Assembly: GCF_000350225.1 (NCBI RefSeq)
Contig: NW_005178710.1
Location: 197,763 to 261,762 of the forward strand
DNA: 64,000 bases
Source: Chondrus crispus
Taxonomy: Eukaryota > Rhodophyta > Florideophyceae > Gigartinales > Gigartinaceae
Direction: 5' to 3'
Shown here: positions 46,801 through 57,498 of the stretch, piece by piece
Layout of the letters: each line of letters begins with the position of its first letter
Numbering within the stretch: the stretch's first letter is position 1
Notes under the pieces: model-generated
What the model saw: the letters and a program-made list of their open reading frames with translations, nothing else
The model's database searches: none
What the model was told of the DNA's origin: nothing
Position numbers and translations under genes: made by a program

Positions 46801-48316
46801 TTTTTCGAGGATACAGACGGGCTGCTCAAGCGCAAGCACCCGTACGAACGTGATATCGTGCAAATCGTTGTACATAAAACGTTAAGAGCTCGGATCTTAT
46901 CGCTAACGCACGACCCCGTTGTTGCAGGACATCCCGAACAGAACGGGATGTACTACATCCTACGACGAACGTACTACTGGCCACACATAGCCGTAGACGT
47001 GGCGGTGACAGTACGGAACTGTCGACATTGCGCGAAGAACCGCGTTAGGTTACGTAAGAGGCTCAACCGCCTCAAGCTGTTTCCGGCAACGGCACCGCTA
47101 GAGTCCATCGGTATTGATATACTTGTACTTCTACTGAAATCCAAGAAGGGACGCAAATACTTTCTTGTGATTACGGATCGTTTCACGAAACTTACGCAGG
47201 TCGTTGCGTTACGAAGCGTCACCGCTTATGTCGTGGCCGTTGCCTTTTGCGAGGCCTGGGTATTCAGATACGGAGTGCCAAAAACACTACTGTCGGACAA
47301 CGGTCCGCAATTCTCTGCCCGATTCTTCCGGTCCGTTTGTGAAGTTCTTGGGGTAACGAACCTCTTTATCTCAGCTTAACCACCCACAAACGAACGGACA
47401 GACCAAGCGATACAACCGTACTATCGTGGCTATGCTACAAAATTACGTGAACGAGCACCAGAACGACTGGGATGTCTACGTCGGAGCGTTAACGTACGCT
47501 TACAACTGTCACCTGCACAGATCTACAAGGACTACCCCTTTCGATTTAGTGTTAACGCGACCTCCGCCAGAGTTCTCTTTGCATCACTCTGTGCGACGAC
47601 GTTTTACGCTTCACGCGACCGCCCGCGAAGATTTCAGACAAAGATTGGACGTGTCTATCCAAAAGGCATACAAAAGCCTGCAACGAACGCAGGCACGTTA
47701 TAAACGAGACTCTGACAAGCGAGTACGCCGCGTCCAGTCAAGGATTAGCGCTGGAGATTTTATCTTCCTAGACTCTACAGACGGGGCGACGAAACCTGGC
47801 AAGCTACAGTCCCCTGCCGAAGGGCCGTACAAGGTCCTGCGACAGCACAAAAGGACTCTAACACTCGATCGGAACGGTGTAATTGAATGTGTCTCGGCGG
47901 ACAGATGCGTCTTTTCGCCGTCTCCAATAGGCGCTCGTACAAACGCTGCCGAATCAGCGACAGGGCCTGCGACGGAAAATTCTAATGCCGAGGCACATCC
48001 TCCAGGATCAAACGAAGTGCATCACGCATCTGCCGCCGACTTTGCTCAGAAGGTTCACGAAGGACCTACGTACACGGTGGATCGCCTCCTGGACCACCGT
48101 ACTCGAGACGGAAATATGGAATTCCTCGTCAAATGGACTGGATACGCAGAGCCCACATGGACTAAACGTACCCATGTCCCCGAAAACTCGTCAGCCGTTA
48201 TCGACAACGCCTCCATCGCAATACGCAAACTCCTTAAAGTGATACGACACGGCCACGATTGGCGTGATTGGGACCTCACGCTTGAGGAGGGGGCCCAGAA
48301 CTGCACGCTGCAGTAG
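43840..48316 (+). pseudogene. pol: G4 pol (PR-RT-RNaseH-IN-chromodomain), nearly full length but broken
   Basis: The protease site reads AIDTCSRYN (near 44128), with Cys where Gly of D-T/S-G is expected. A TGA lies at 44650-44652. RT (45000-45998) has RFCVDYRRLN and YLDD near 45560; two offsetting indels alter residues between about 45352 and 45460. RNase H (45973-46296) has VIDTDSSAYQLG, with TAA at 46294. The integrase HHCC is at 46905-47030, the core motifs are GIDILV and SDNGPQF, and a one-base insertion near 47380 breaks the frame just before HPQTNG. The following motif is NGQTKRYN, with Lys in place of the catalytic Glu. A chromodomain (YTVDRLLDHR, LVKWTGY) ends the protein at 48316. 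Confidence 0.92.
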
Positions 48317-48475
48317 CAACGTTCGAGAGTTTCGAGCTCTTCGAGGTGGTACGATCCACGCGAAATGGAAAGTTAATTCACGGTTGTTCGAAGAACAACA
48401 CGATGTCGAAAGAACAATTTGTTTTATTGTAAGGCTAACCAGGGTGGTGCTAGTTAAGCTAACTCGCGCTTTAAA

Positions 48476-49120
48476 ATGCCTCATATTCTGCGACAAGAGA
48501 CCGAAAGGATCATCCACGAGTGCCAACGGGCACAGGGCAACAAGTTGCAATGACTAACTAACGATGGACATAGTGACCCGCTGTTCGGTCTCGATAGTAC
48601 GCATCTTCGTCTTCGGATGCGACACGAGGGGGACGGCCCTCATTATCTCGCGTCGGTGGGCGATACGCTGTCGCGTATCCATCACGCGGAGCCGGAGAAT
48701 AACGAACAAACAACGGGATCGCCTCCCGAAAAATCGTGTGAGGTACGAACAGGCCCTGATGGAACTGTAACGACGGGGAGTCCCGACGAGACGGAAGGCA
48801 CCTTGGTGGTGACGACGGCAGGAGATCCTACCTACGCGAGCCCAAGTGTGGGCGAGGCGATCAAAGCGGGAACAGACGGTCTGTCCGCGAGCGAAGGCGC
48901 ATACTTTTGCGCAACGTTGTCATTCGGAGACATCGCAAAAGAGGCCGTTTTGCGCAGGATACGTCTGCGTCACAATAGAACGAACGCCGAAAAACACGAT
49001 CTGTTAAGTCAGAACGACTGCGCGGAGCAACCGGTGCCGCCCGCGGCACGGAAAACGAAAGGAAGCTCGCACGGTTTACCTTATGCAGAAGGACAACGGA
49101 GTGTGATCGAATCGCACTGA
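48476..49120 (+). pseudogene. G4 3' ORF of unknown function (sense strand)
   Basis: One frame is open from ATG 48476 (MPHILRQ) to 49120 apart from a TGA at 48551; the part from 48617 is a 167-codon open frame. It is hydrophilic, acidic in the first half and basic near the end. GDTLSRIHH is a weak likeness to the DALSR segment that follows RNase H in gypsy pol, so this could be a displaced pol fragment. It could also be an accessory ORF in the same sense as pol. I do not recognise a family. Confidence 0.35.
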
Positions 49121-49299
49121 GAAATGTAGAACGAGTCCGGGACGACAATCTGAAACGAGACGAACCGATCGTCTACCCTTTTGCTGCGCGCGGTCGCACC
49201 AGATGCTGCGCTGTCAACATATTCGAACTCAGACGGCGAGATGCACGCTTGGCAAAATCCGTGGCCAAACGAGGACACACGTGTCCCCAGCTGATTTGT

Positions 49300-52180
49300 C
49301 CTGCGTAATTTTTGGGCAATTTTGAAGTGGGACACACGAGTCCCTAGTGTCTATCCGACCGGCCCTTGTCCTCATATGAGGACAAAATTAAATAGAGAAC
49401 GGTTACACTTGAAATTAAAATGTTTTGATTTTGGCCCGGCAATTTGCAGGTGTTTGAATACGCCACGTGTACCAGTACAGTACACGATCCTCTTCTCCTC
49501 CTTTATCAGTAGTTCTAACAGCTACTTCTACTTTATAACGTTCTATGCAAACTATAACTCACAACCAAAGCGAGCGTGGTCTAGTCGGCAACGGCTGGGG
49601 CGTGTTCGTGGAGGTTCAGAGTTCGAGCTCGCTGGGAAACCTTTGGAATCCCAAACATTCCTCCGGAAACTCGACTGGTTGCGAAACCAAACTACTGTCT
49701 AGGTACGCCTTCGGGCCTCCACTTGAATATTAGACAGAATACGGTGGCATCTTTTAAAGGAAGATTCAGTACGCCATAGACAGTAGCTAACTTCGCAAGT
49801 CAGATGATGCAATTGCGACCAGTAGGGGGCTATAGCTAAGAACTTCTTTTTTATTTTCCCGCCTAAAGCGTGACATTTCGCCACTAAAAGTCTCCTTTTA
49901 CATTAATTGTATGTAGTGCTTCTCTTTCAGGTGAGAAGAGAAGCAAGTTCTCTTCGTCCCTGCGTGACATAGAAAGATATCTCCAAGTCCATTGTCACGA
50001 CACGTTGAGCACAGAAACTTTGACTTGAAAGTACTGCAAGATCTACAGCGACCTTGATGCGAAGCTTTGGAAAACGATCCATCAGCAAGCCTTCTCTTCT
50101 TATTTGTCACTGCGAGATGTGTTCCGGTCCCCCCAGCAAGTTCTTCATCTGTAGACAGTTTACTATCTCCAGCACTGTCCCACGACCTTCTCTTGATAGA
50201 ATCATATCTGTTGTCGATAAGTTCTTCTGCAAGTCTCTCATAGAGGGCCGATTGGCACATAGAAAGCCGCGCACCGTGAGCGTACTTGTAAACCAACCAA
50301 GCATCAACGATGGTCACAGCCAATAAAGAGCTATTGATACGTAATGACCACGTTTTGACTTCAAGCTTCTTTTCCGATTGCAATGAATCTTGTCTGCATC
50401 GGTTTTGTCGATCAATTTGAGAGCACGTACTGTAGTACTTTTCCACGACCTCGGGAACAGGAATATCAAACGAAACTTTTTCCGTTTGATCTCCCACGGA
50501 TCTCCATAATTCGCGAGAAATAGGCGTCCCAGTATTCGTAGTGTGATAGCTGCTCACAGAATACCTTCTCTCTCTGTCCATCCAAATAACGGCCATCAGA
50601 TCCCTTCTGTTTTCAGCGTTACTTGATTTCATTGATACGTGATCACTGCGTGATCATAGTTCTTGACCAGATAAATGTTCCATCGGAAACTGTTTGGTCG
50701 CATTTTTCACAACTCCAATGAACTTCATCCCATATTTCAACAGTGCCTCAGCGGTTTGGACTGATGCAAAATACGAATCTCTGCACACCACGCGGCCAGA
50801 TTGCAACCAAGGTTTGACCAACCTCAACGTCAACGCCGTGCTGTGACTGTACTGGTCACGGAATTCAGGCATCTGCACACCGGTCTGACCCGCAACTAGT
50901 TTCATTCTGAGCATAATTCCAGATGCACCACACGCCATTGATTTGAGCTCACAACCATTTTCGGGTTTGCGATCATAGGCCACGTAGTGCGGTAGGCCCA
51001 TCTTGATCCAATCTCCTCGAAGACCATACCACCGACTGATACTCTCGTCGACACATAAATGGTCGGATGGGTGCACACACGATTCAAGGTGCTCATTTAT
51101 GGCCTTCATGAATCCACTGACAAGTGACGAACGAGAATCTATCAGAACCGAATCGTCTTGCTCGGAAAGGCCACTGAAGCATAAGTGAGAAAGAAGGGAT
51201 TCAACCCTTTTCCGTGACATCATTTTGCCGAAATCAGGAGTTGGAATGTAGTTTGATGAAGTTTTTTTCTAAAGATCCCGGCGACCTGAAGCGTTGAATG
51301 TTGTCAGCAGAATCAGCAACCCAAAAAACCGTAGCAGTTCTCCAGCTGTGACTGAGCGAAGATCGTCCTCTTCAAGTTTCACACTGGTAAGGCTTTTTAT
51401 GACCTCGAAATGCTTCATGGGAAACATAATGATAAAGCAATCAAACGGAGAGAGGTCACGGGGGGCACTTCCAGATGTGAAAATATCACTAGATTGTCCA
51501 ATCACCATGCAGATCTTTTTTGTAACAGGTCCATTGAGGGAGGTCACTGCTTCATTCGTGGTCCACATTCGTCCATGAGAAACTGCATTTGCATTTGCAG
51601 AAAGTGCATCATGCCCCGTGACCAAATCGATGAGATCGAGCTCTTGCTCCGTTTCGGCCTCAAATGAGAGTAAGGGCGGTGAGCCAGGATTTTCTTGTGC
51701 GGCATCCGTCACGGACGTGTCTGAACGGGACCTAATGTTGACAATGTTGAGCGTGACTCGCTTCTTTCGATTCTGAATCTTCCAATCAACCTCAACGGAT
51801 CTGCGTCTACGCCCGTTCATGATGGTCTGTATCAGATTGACGACAGTTCCAGTCACGCATTTGGTCTTCCGTTGCGAACCGAATAAACGTTTGCATTCTG
51901 AGGCGGAAGTCACAAGACTTGCTCGACAATGGCCTAAATTTCCGGTCACAGTACGAGAATCTGAACGAGAGGCCATAATGCGGAAACTGTTGATCGGGGA
52001 ACACAAAATGGAGCAGTACGCAAAATTGTGTTGAGATTCTTGATATCTTTGTTTTGGTCTTTTTTTGGCAACTCCCCGACCGTACTTTCTCACATTCCAG
52101 CACATAAGATTCACTAGGACAACACTAAAAAAATTACCGTAAAAATTGTCCTCATACGAGGACAACGGTCCAATAGACAC
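49300..52180 (-). mobile_element. piggyBac-like DNA transposon in the G4 3' region
   Basis: A transposase gene on the minus strand sits between inverted flanks: CTAGTGTCTAT...GACCG...TTGTCCTCATATGAGGACAA on the left (about 49347-49384) and the inverted form on the right (about 52147-52187). The 20-bp block is itself palindromic. The outer ends and a TTAA duplication could not be placed with confidence, so the limits are approximate. Confidence 0.75.
49898..51976 (-). pseudogene. piggyBac-like transposase, two in-frame stops
   Basis: A 693-codon reading frame from ATG 51976 to 49898, broken only by a TAG at 51267-51269 and a TGA at 50652-50654. Acidic N-terminal part, then the PGBD fold: FDCFIIMFPMKHF, KRVESLLSHLCFSG, the first acidic residue in LCVDESISRWYG, the second in VCRDSYFAS, and the third in SQIDRQNRCRQ. 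The C-terminus has the Cys-rich finger usual in this family (CRSCSTF, FLCSTCRDNG, FLCHAG, HLKEKH). The enzyme cuts and pastes at TTAA sites by a DDD mechanism. With only two stops, this is one of the younger insertions in the window. Confidence 0.92.
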
Positions 52181-52246
52181 TAGCGCACGCACCGTGCGTA
52201 ATTTTTCGGAAAATAATTTTTGCAAAATTTGAGCGGGACGCTCAAG

Positions 52247-52261
52247 GCGAGGAGGGGGCCT
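52247..52261 (+). other. G4 polypurine tract
   Basis: GCGAGGAGGGGGCCT lies directly before the TGTGG of the 3' LTR. Confidence 0.7.
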
Positions 52262-53024
52262 TGTGGTATATCGCCAAGTGTCTACTAGTGTACATACTGT
52301 ACTCGAACACCGGATGGTGTATGGCAAGGACGGCATTGGTTAATTCCCAATTCGAAAGGTAACTACCTTATCGCTCGGTAAGTTATGCAGCGCAATTCGC
52401 GTCCGTGTACGTACTGTACTCGAATCATACCGTCTACTGTATGATACCGGCGTACCTCTCTGGCACCCAAGTGCAGGACCGTTACTGCCCGACGTGTAGT
52501 CGTACCGTTACAGTCTGGCACTGTAAGAACGGGGACTACTGTAGTAGATATAATAAAGTAGGGAAGGGGAAAGACTCGAGGGGATCATCGATCAACGCAG
52601 TGGCATCATCTTGAGGGCTGACCCCTATCTCCCTTGGTTTTGTGCCTAAGTCTATCGCCTGACTACGATTTGCCTTTCCTTCAGTACATCGAGTACAACG
52701 AGAAGTACCCACCGCAGGGGTAACGCACGACGAGCCCTCCGTATAGCGCCCCGATTCGTCCTCCGTGACGACGTCGTCTCCGCACGGCGTCGAGTTACCA
52801 CGTCGAGGACGTCGATCTGCTTTTCGTGGCATCGTTGTGTCGAACCCACACCGCTCTACCAAAACCTCTACCAACCAGCTACCGAACTCCCTTCTGTCTT
52901 GTTTTGTGGTTCTTACTACGCGGTGTGCACGGCACTCGTCGCGTCTCGCACGCTTCGAACTACAGTACGACGTGTGGCAGCTCCCGCTACCCGAAGCCGG
53001 TCGAGGGCGGCACGTTCTACAACA
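52262..53024 (+). repeat. G4 3' LTR (763 bp)
   Basis: Direct repeat of 39870-40632, followed by the second CTTGC. Confidence 0.94.
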
Positions 53025-53060
53025 CTTGCGTTGACAGGGGAAGCTGGGGAGGACGCGTAG
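53025..53060 (+). pseudogene. gag: G3 gag, last 12 codons after the G4 insertion
   Basis: After the CTTGC duplication the bases encode the LTGEAGEDA end of gag and TAG (53058-53060), as in G1. Together with 37413-39869 this is one gag gene split by 13 kb. Confidence 0.85.
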
Positions 53061-56000
53061 AGGCGTCGACGATCCTCGCCGTGCCAAGCCTCAATAAACA
53101 AGGCACCCCGTCGACCGCTTCGGTACACGCGCAATCGCAGAGCCGGACGGATGAAGCGGCGATTTGTTTCTTCAAGAAACAGAACTACAAGGTCACCGCA
53201 ACGGTCGAACAACGACGCGTGATGATGCGCGCCATTACTCCGGTCCTAGATTCGGGCGCCGGCCCGAATCAAATACACCTTCGTTGTGTAGCCGAGCCGT
53301 GGCGCGCCGCCATCCAGGCCGCGCGCAGCCCGCCGCTCATCAACGCGTCGAATCGGTCGATGAAGGCTCTCGGCGAGCTCAAGCTATACGTCCGGATTGG
53401 TGAATTCGTCGCGCGCGTACTATTCCTGGTCGTCACCAACTTTGGGGTGAACTGTATCCTCGGAACCACGTTCCTGGATCGCCGCGTGAAGGCGATCCTG
53501 CCACCGCAGAGGAAGGTGCTGTTCTATCATGCGCCGTCCGTCGCGCTTACGGGAGTGACATCCTCAAGGCACGACCGCAAGATGCCTCGAGGGGACCGTC
53601 AAAGCAGCTCCCGCAGGAGGAAAATTCGGCCGACCGGAAGCGCGCGTAGTTCCCGACGAACGTACCGTAACGGAAAATTCGCATGGTCAAGGGGTCACGA
53701 TACCCCCGATGACCCAAGCGATGGTACGCGTCGCAACACCGGTTGGGGGGCTTNNNNNNNNNNNNNNNNNNNNNNNNNNNNNNNNNNNNNNNNNNNNNNN
53801 NNNNNNNNNNNNNNNNNNNNNNNNNNNNNNNNNNNNNNNNNNNNNNNNNNNNNAAGCCACCCCAAAACGGCGCATAAGAATTTATGCCTGATGGCCCAGA
53901 GGATCATGGACCTCTTCCCGGGCGAACCGTTTACGGTGCTGGTCAGCGACTTTCAGAACCGCGCAACCCACGTCCCCGAGCATACCGTTGTCGGTCTCGC
54001 GTTGCCATCCCCCACACATATCCTGACACTTGGCGTGTCGGCTTCCGGAGAGGCAGACGCTAAGGAAGGGGGAGGGAACCAAAATAATTCCTCGACCGCT
54101 CCGGAGGAACAGGCCCGACGCGAGCAACCAGCTATGGGTGATGACAGAAGAAAATCCTCCACCACTACGGAAGGATACGCGCGTCGCAAAGAATCTGCTA
54201 CGGAAGACGGCAGAATTAAGTCCTCACCAGCGAGGGAGTGTGCATGGCGAGAAGGACCCGTTACGGACGATGGCAGAATTAAATCCACGACCGCTACGGG
54301 AGGAGGCGCGTGACGCGAAGAACCGGAAACGGACGACGCCCACAGTGGCAATCCCGCTAACGCGAATGAGCGGACCGATACGGACGTGGAGAAGACCCGC
54401 TCGTGGGAAGAAGACGTCTATATTGGTGCAGAAGACAGTACCGTCCGTTCGGAAATTATGGACATGCTGTCCGAGTTCAAGGACATGTGGTCCGGCCACT
54501 TGGGTAAGATCGACGCTACGAAGCATCGCATCGAGCTGAAGCCCGGTGCGAAGCCGATCTACCAAACACCCTACCGAGCCGGACCTATCGCGCGCGAGAA
54601 GAAGAAGAAGGAAATCGACCGCATGCTGCGCGCGGGAGTCATCGAACCGACATCGGCCGAGTGGGCGAGCCCCGTGGTCTTCGTCCCTAAAAAGGACGGG
54701 ACCATGCGGTTCTGCGTGGACTATCGCAAGCTAAACGTCGTTACGGTTCGCGACTCCTACCCACTACCGCGCATGGACGAATGCATCGACTCGCTCGGCG
54801 ATGCCACTGTCTTTACCACTCTAGACTGTAATAACGGGTATTGGTAGGTGGAGCTCGCCGAGGAAGACCGCGATAAAACTACGTTCGCGTCGCATTCGGG
54901 CCTCTACCGCTTTCTACGCATGCCGTTCGGTCTCAAAAACGCGCCCGCGACATTCCAACGAGCAGTCGACATCATCCTGTCCTGCGTGAAATGGGAGACC
55001 GCGCTGGTCTACCTCGATGACGTCATTGTCTACTCGCGAACCGTTACGGAACATATGGCGCACGGCGCGAGGTACTACGGCTGCTACATACCGCGGGCGT
55101 GTCGCTAAAATTACTGAAGTACGTGTTTTTCGACACCTCCGTAACCTATCTCGGGCACGTCATCCGTCCGGGACGGTTGGAGGTGGAGCGAAGCAACGTC
55201 ATCGCGATCGAGCACGCGCGCGCCTACGAACCAAACAGAACTGCGATCCTTTCTCGGGATGTGAAACGTTTACCGACGGTTTGTGCAAGGATTCGCGAAG
55301 ATCGCCGCGCCGCTGAGTAAGAAGACCGGCAAGAATCAGCCCTACGAGTTCGAGATATTAACCGATGTGGAATACGCGGCGTTTAAGGAATTGAAGCGGC
55401 GCCGCGTGTCACTGCCAATCCTCGCGCTGCCCCGCTACGGACGAAAATATACGCTGGAAACCGACGCATGCGGACACAAAGTGGGTTGCGCCTTTCTACA
55501 GGAGCAACCCGATGGAGGTACTCGACCGATCAGATATTGGAGCCGCGCGTTGACCGATGCGGAGCGCAATTATACGACTACCGAAAAGGAATGCTTGGCC
55601 GTAGTGTTGAGCATCCTCACCCTACAGCCGTACCTATACGGAAGCGCGGTCAACCTCCGCACGGATCACGAGGCCCTACGCTGGGTCCTCAATTTAGCGG
55701 ACAGTTCCGGTCGGCTCGCTCGCTAGGGCCTGCGCTTGGCGGAGTACGACTACGAGGTACAGTACCGCCCAGGCGTCAAGCACCAACTCGCGGACGGCGT
55801 ATCACGCTTACGTACGGATGGAGAAGACACCGAACCGGTCGATGATGAGGTCCCGTGCTTCGCGGTCCAGTACGATGAGGGCAGCCTGGACAATGTGCAC
55901 TGGGACCCGCCGCAAGACCGTCTGAACGGTTGTCACGCGCTCGCGATAAATCCCGAGGAACGCGACGCTGCGTCCATCTCGGTTGAGGAATTTCTACGCG

Positions 56001-57498
56001 AACAAGCTGAGGACGCATTCTGTCGCTTCAGCGCGGAAACCGTCGGGACTCCGAACTCGAAGTTCGACATCGACCGCTACGGGCTTCTGGTCAGGAAGTC
56101 CCCTCTGGATTGGACCCTGCAGCGCGTGGAACCGACTCGGTTGCGCCCCCGAGTACTGTATCTGGCACACCATCCGAGGTTGGCAGGTCACCCGGGAGCG
56201 ACGCATATGTACTACACCCTTCGCAGGGAGTACTACTAGCCACACATGGTCAGCGACGCGTTTTCGATCGTACGGAATTGCACCTCGTGCACTGCGACCC
56301 GCGGGACGCTTGTCAAGAACCAAAAGGATCTCAAGCTGTTCCCCGCGGCGGGCCCCTTGGAGTTTGTCGCGATTGACCTCCTGGGGCCCCTGCCCAAGAC
56401 TGCGCACGGAAACCAACACGTGTTGGTAATTACCGACCGGTTCTCCAAGCTAACGCGCAGTATCCCGCTCCGGACCACAACCGCTTCGGTCGTCGCAAAC
56501 GCGTTTCTAGACAACTGGGTCTACGTCCAGGGAGCGCCGCGCTACGTTCTAATCGACAATAGTCCTCAATTCGCGGGAAAATTCTTCGACGCAGTGTGCG
56601 CCCACCTGGGGGTGCGGCATTATCTCACAACCGCCTACCACCCCCAGTCGAATGGGCAGACCGAACGGTTCAACCGCACGCTGGTGCAACGTCTCCGGCA
56701 CTACGTGGAGGAGCAACAGCGCGATTGGGACGGCTACGTGCAACCGCTGACCTTCGCGTACAATACGCAGGTCCACCGGTTGACGGAGACGACTCCGTTC
56801 GACCTGGTGTTAACACGACCACCGTCCGGTTTAATCCTCTCCGGTACTGTACCGCAGGACGCGGGGACCCATCGAGAGAACCCGCGGGCCCCGGTACAGT
56901 ACAAGCGTGCTACGCTGCGCAAGCTTCGCGACTCGCTCGACCGCGCTCGGACGAAATTAACAGCTTCGCAAAAGCGGTACAAGGAAGATTTTGACAAGAA
57001 GGTCCGCTTCCGTCCGGTCGTCGTGGCGGGCGATTTTGTTTACGTTGATCGCCCGCCCCGCTCGTTGACGAGTGTCGAGCGACGCATGCGTAGGCAAGGT
57101 ACGACCGGAACGGACGAGTTCTCTGTCAAACTTCTACCAAAGACAGAGGGCCTATTTCGCGTGCGCTCCGCTACGGATACCACGGTCCTCATCGAGCAGG
57201 ACGGCATGGAAAATCGCGTGAGCATCAACCACGTTACGAAGATGCCGCGCGGGCGCGGGGATACCGTCACCCCGGCCACCTGGACCGAATCGGACGCACA
57301 AGCTGCAACGCCGCGCGTGGAATACGTCGTTGACCGCATCGTCGGACACCGTATGACCCGCGGCGGAATCGAGTACAGGGTTCGCTGGTACGGGTATTCC
57401 GCTTCGGACGATACCTATGAGCCCGCCGAGGGGCTCCCGCACCTTTCGTCGACTGATATTGGCGCTCGCGCCAAGGACGGACAAGCGCGCTCGCGTAG
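53061..57498 (+). pseudogene. pol: G3 pol (PR-RT-RNaseH-IN-chromodomain), many stops
   Basis: The frame is -1 to gag. The protease site DSGAGPN is near 53252. Stops compared with G1: 54311 (CGA to TGA), 54847 (CAG to TAG), near 55263 (TGA), 55724 (TGG to TAG) and 56237 (TGG to TAG), with a frameshift near 55060. YLDD is kept (near 55010). The integrase (56246 on) has HHCC remnants, DLLGPLPK, IDNSPQF (Asn-Ser in place of Asn-Gly) and NGQTERFN. A one-base deletion near 57435 shifts the frame at the end of the chromodomain; the homologous natural stop is the TAG at 57496-57498. 100 Ns fall in the protease-RT linker. Confidence 0.92.
53754..53853. other. assembly gap (100 N)
   Basis: The flanking sequence aligns to G1 (about 4160-4190) with only about a dozen bases missing, so the 100 Ns are probably a default gap length. 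Confidence 0.95.

Larger units (their letters stand above)
39870..53024 (+). mobile_element. Ty3/gypsy retrotransposon G4, inserted in G3 gag, TSD CTTGC
   Basis: LTRs 39870-40632 and 52262-53024 (763 bp each) begin TGTGGTATATCGCC and end in CA. CTTGC flanks both sides (39865-39869 and 53025-53029). About 20 differences between the LTRs are visible by eye (roughly 97% identity). Gag, pol and an extra 3' ORF are recognisable. Proteins differ from those of G1-G3, so it is a separate lineage. It holds a solo LTR at 41841-42489 and a piggyBac element at about 49.3-52.2 kb. Confidence 0.94.
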
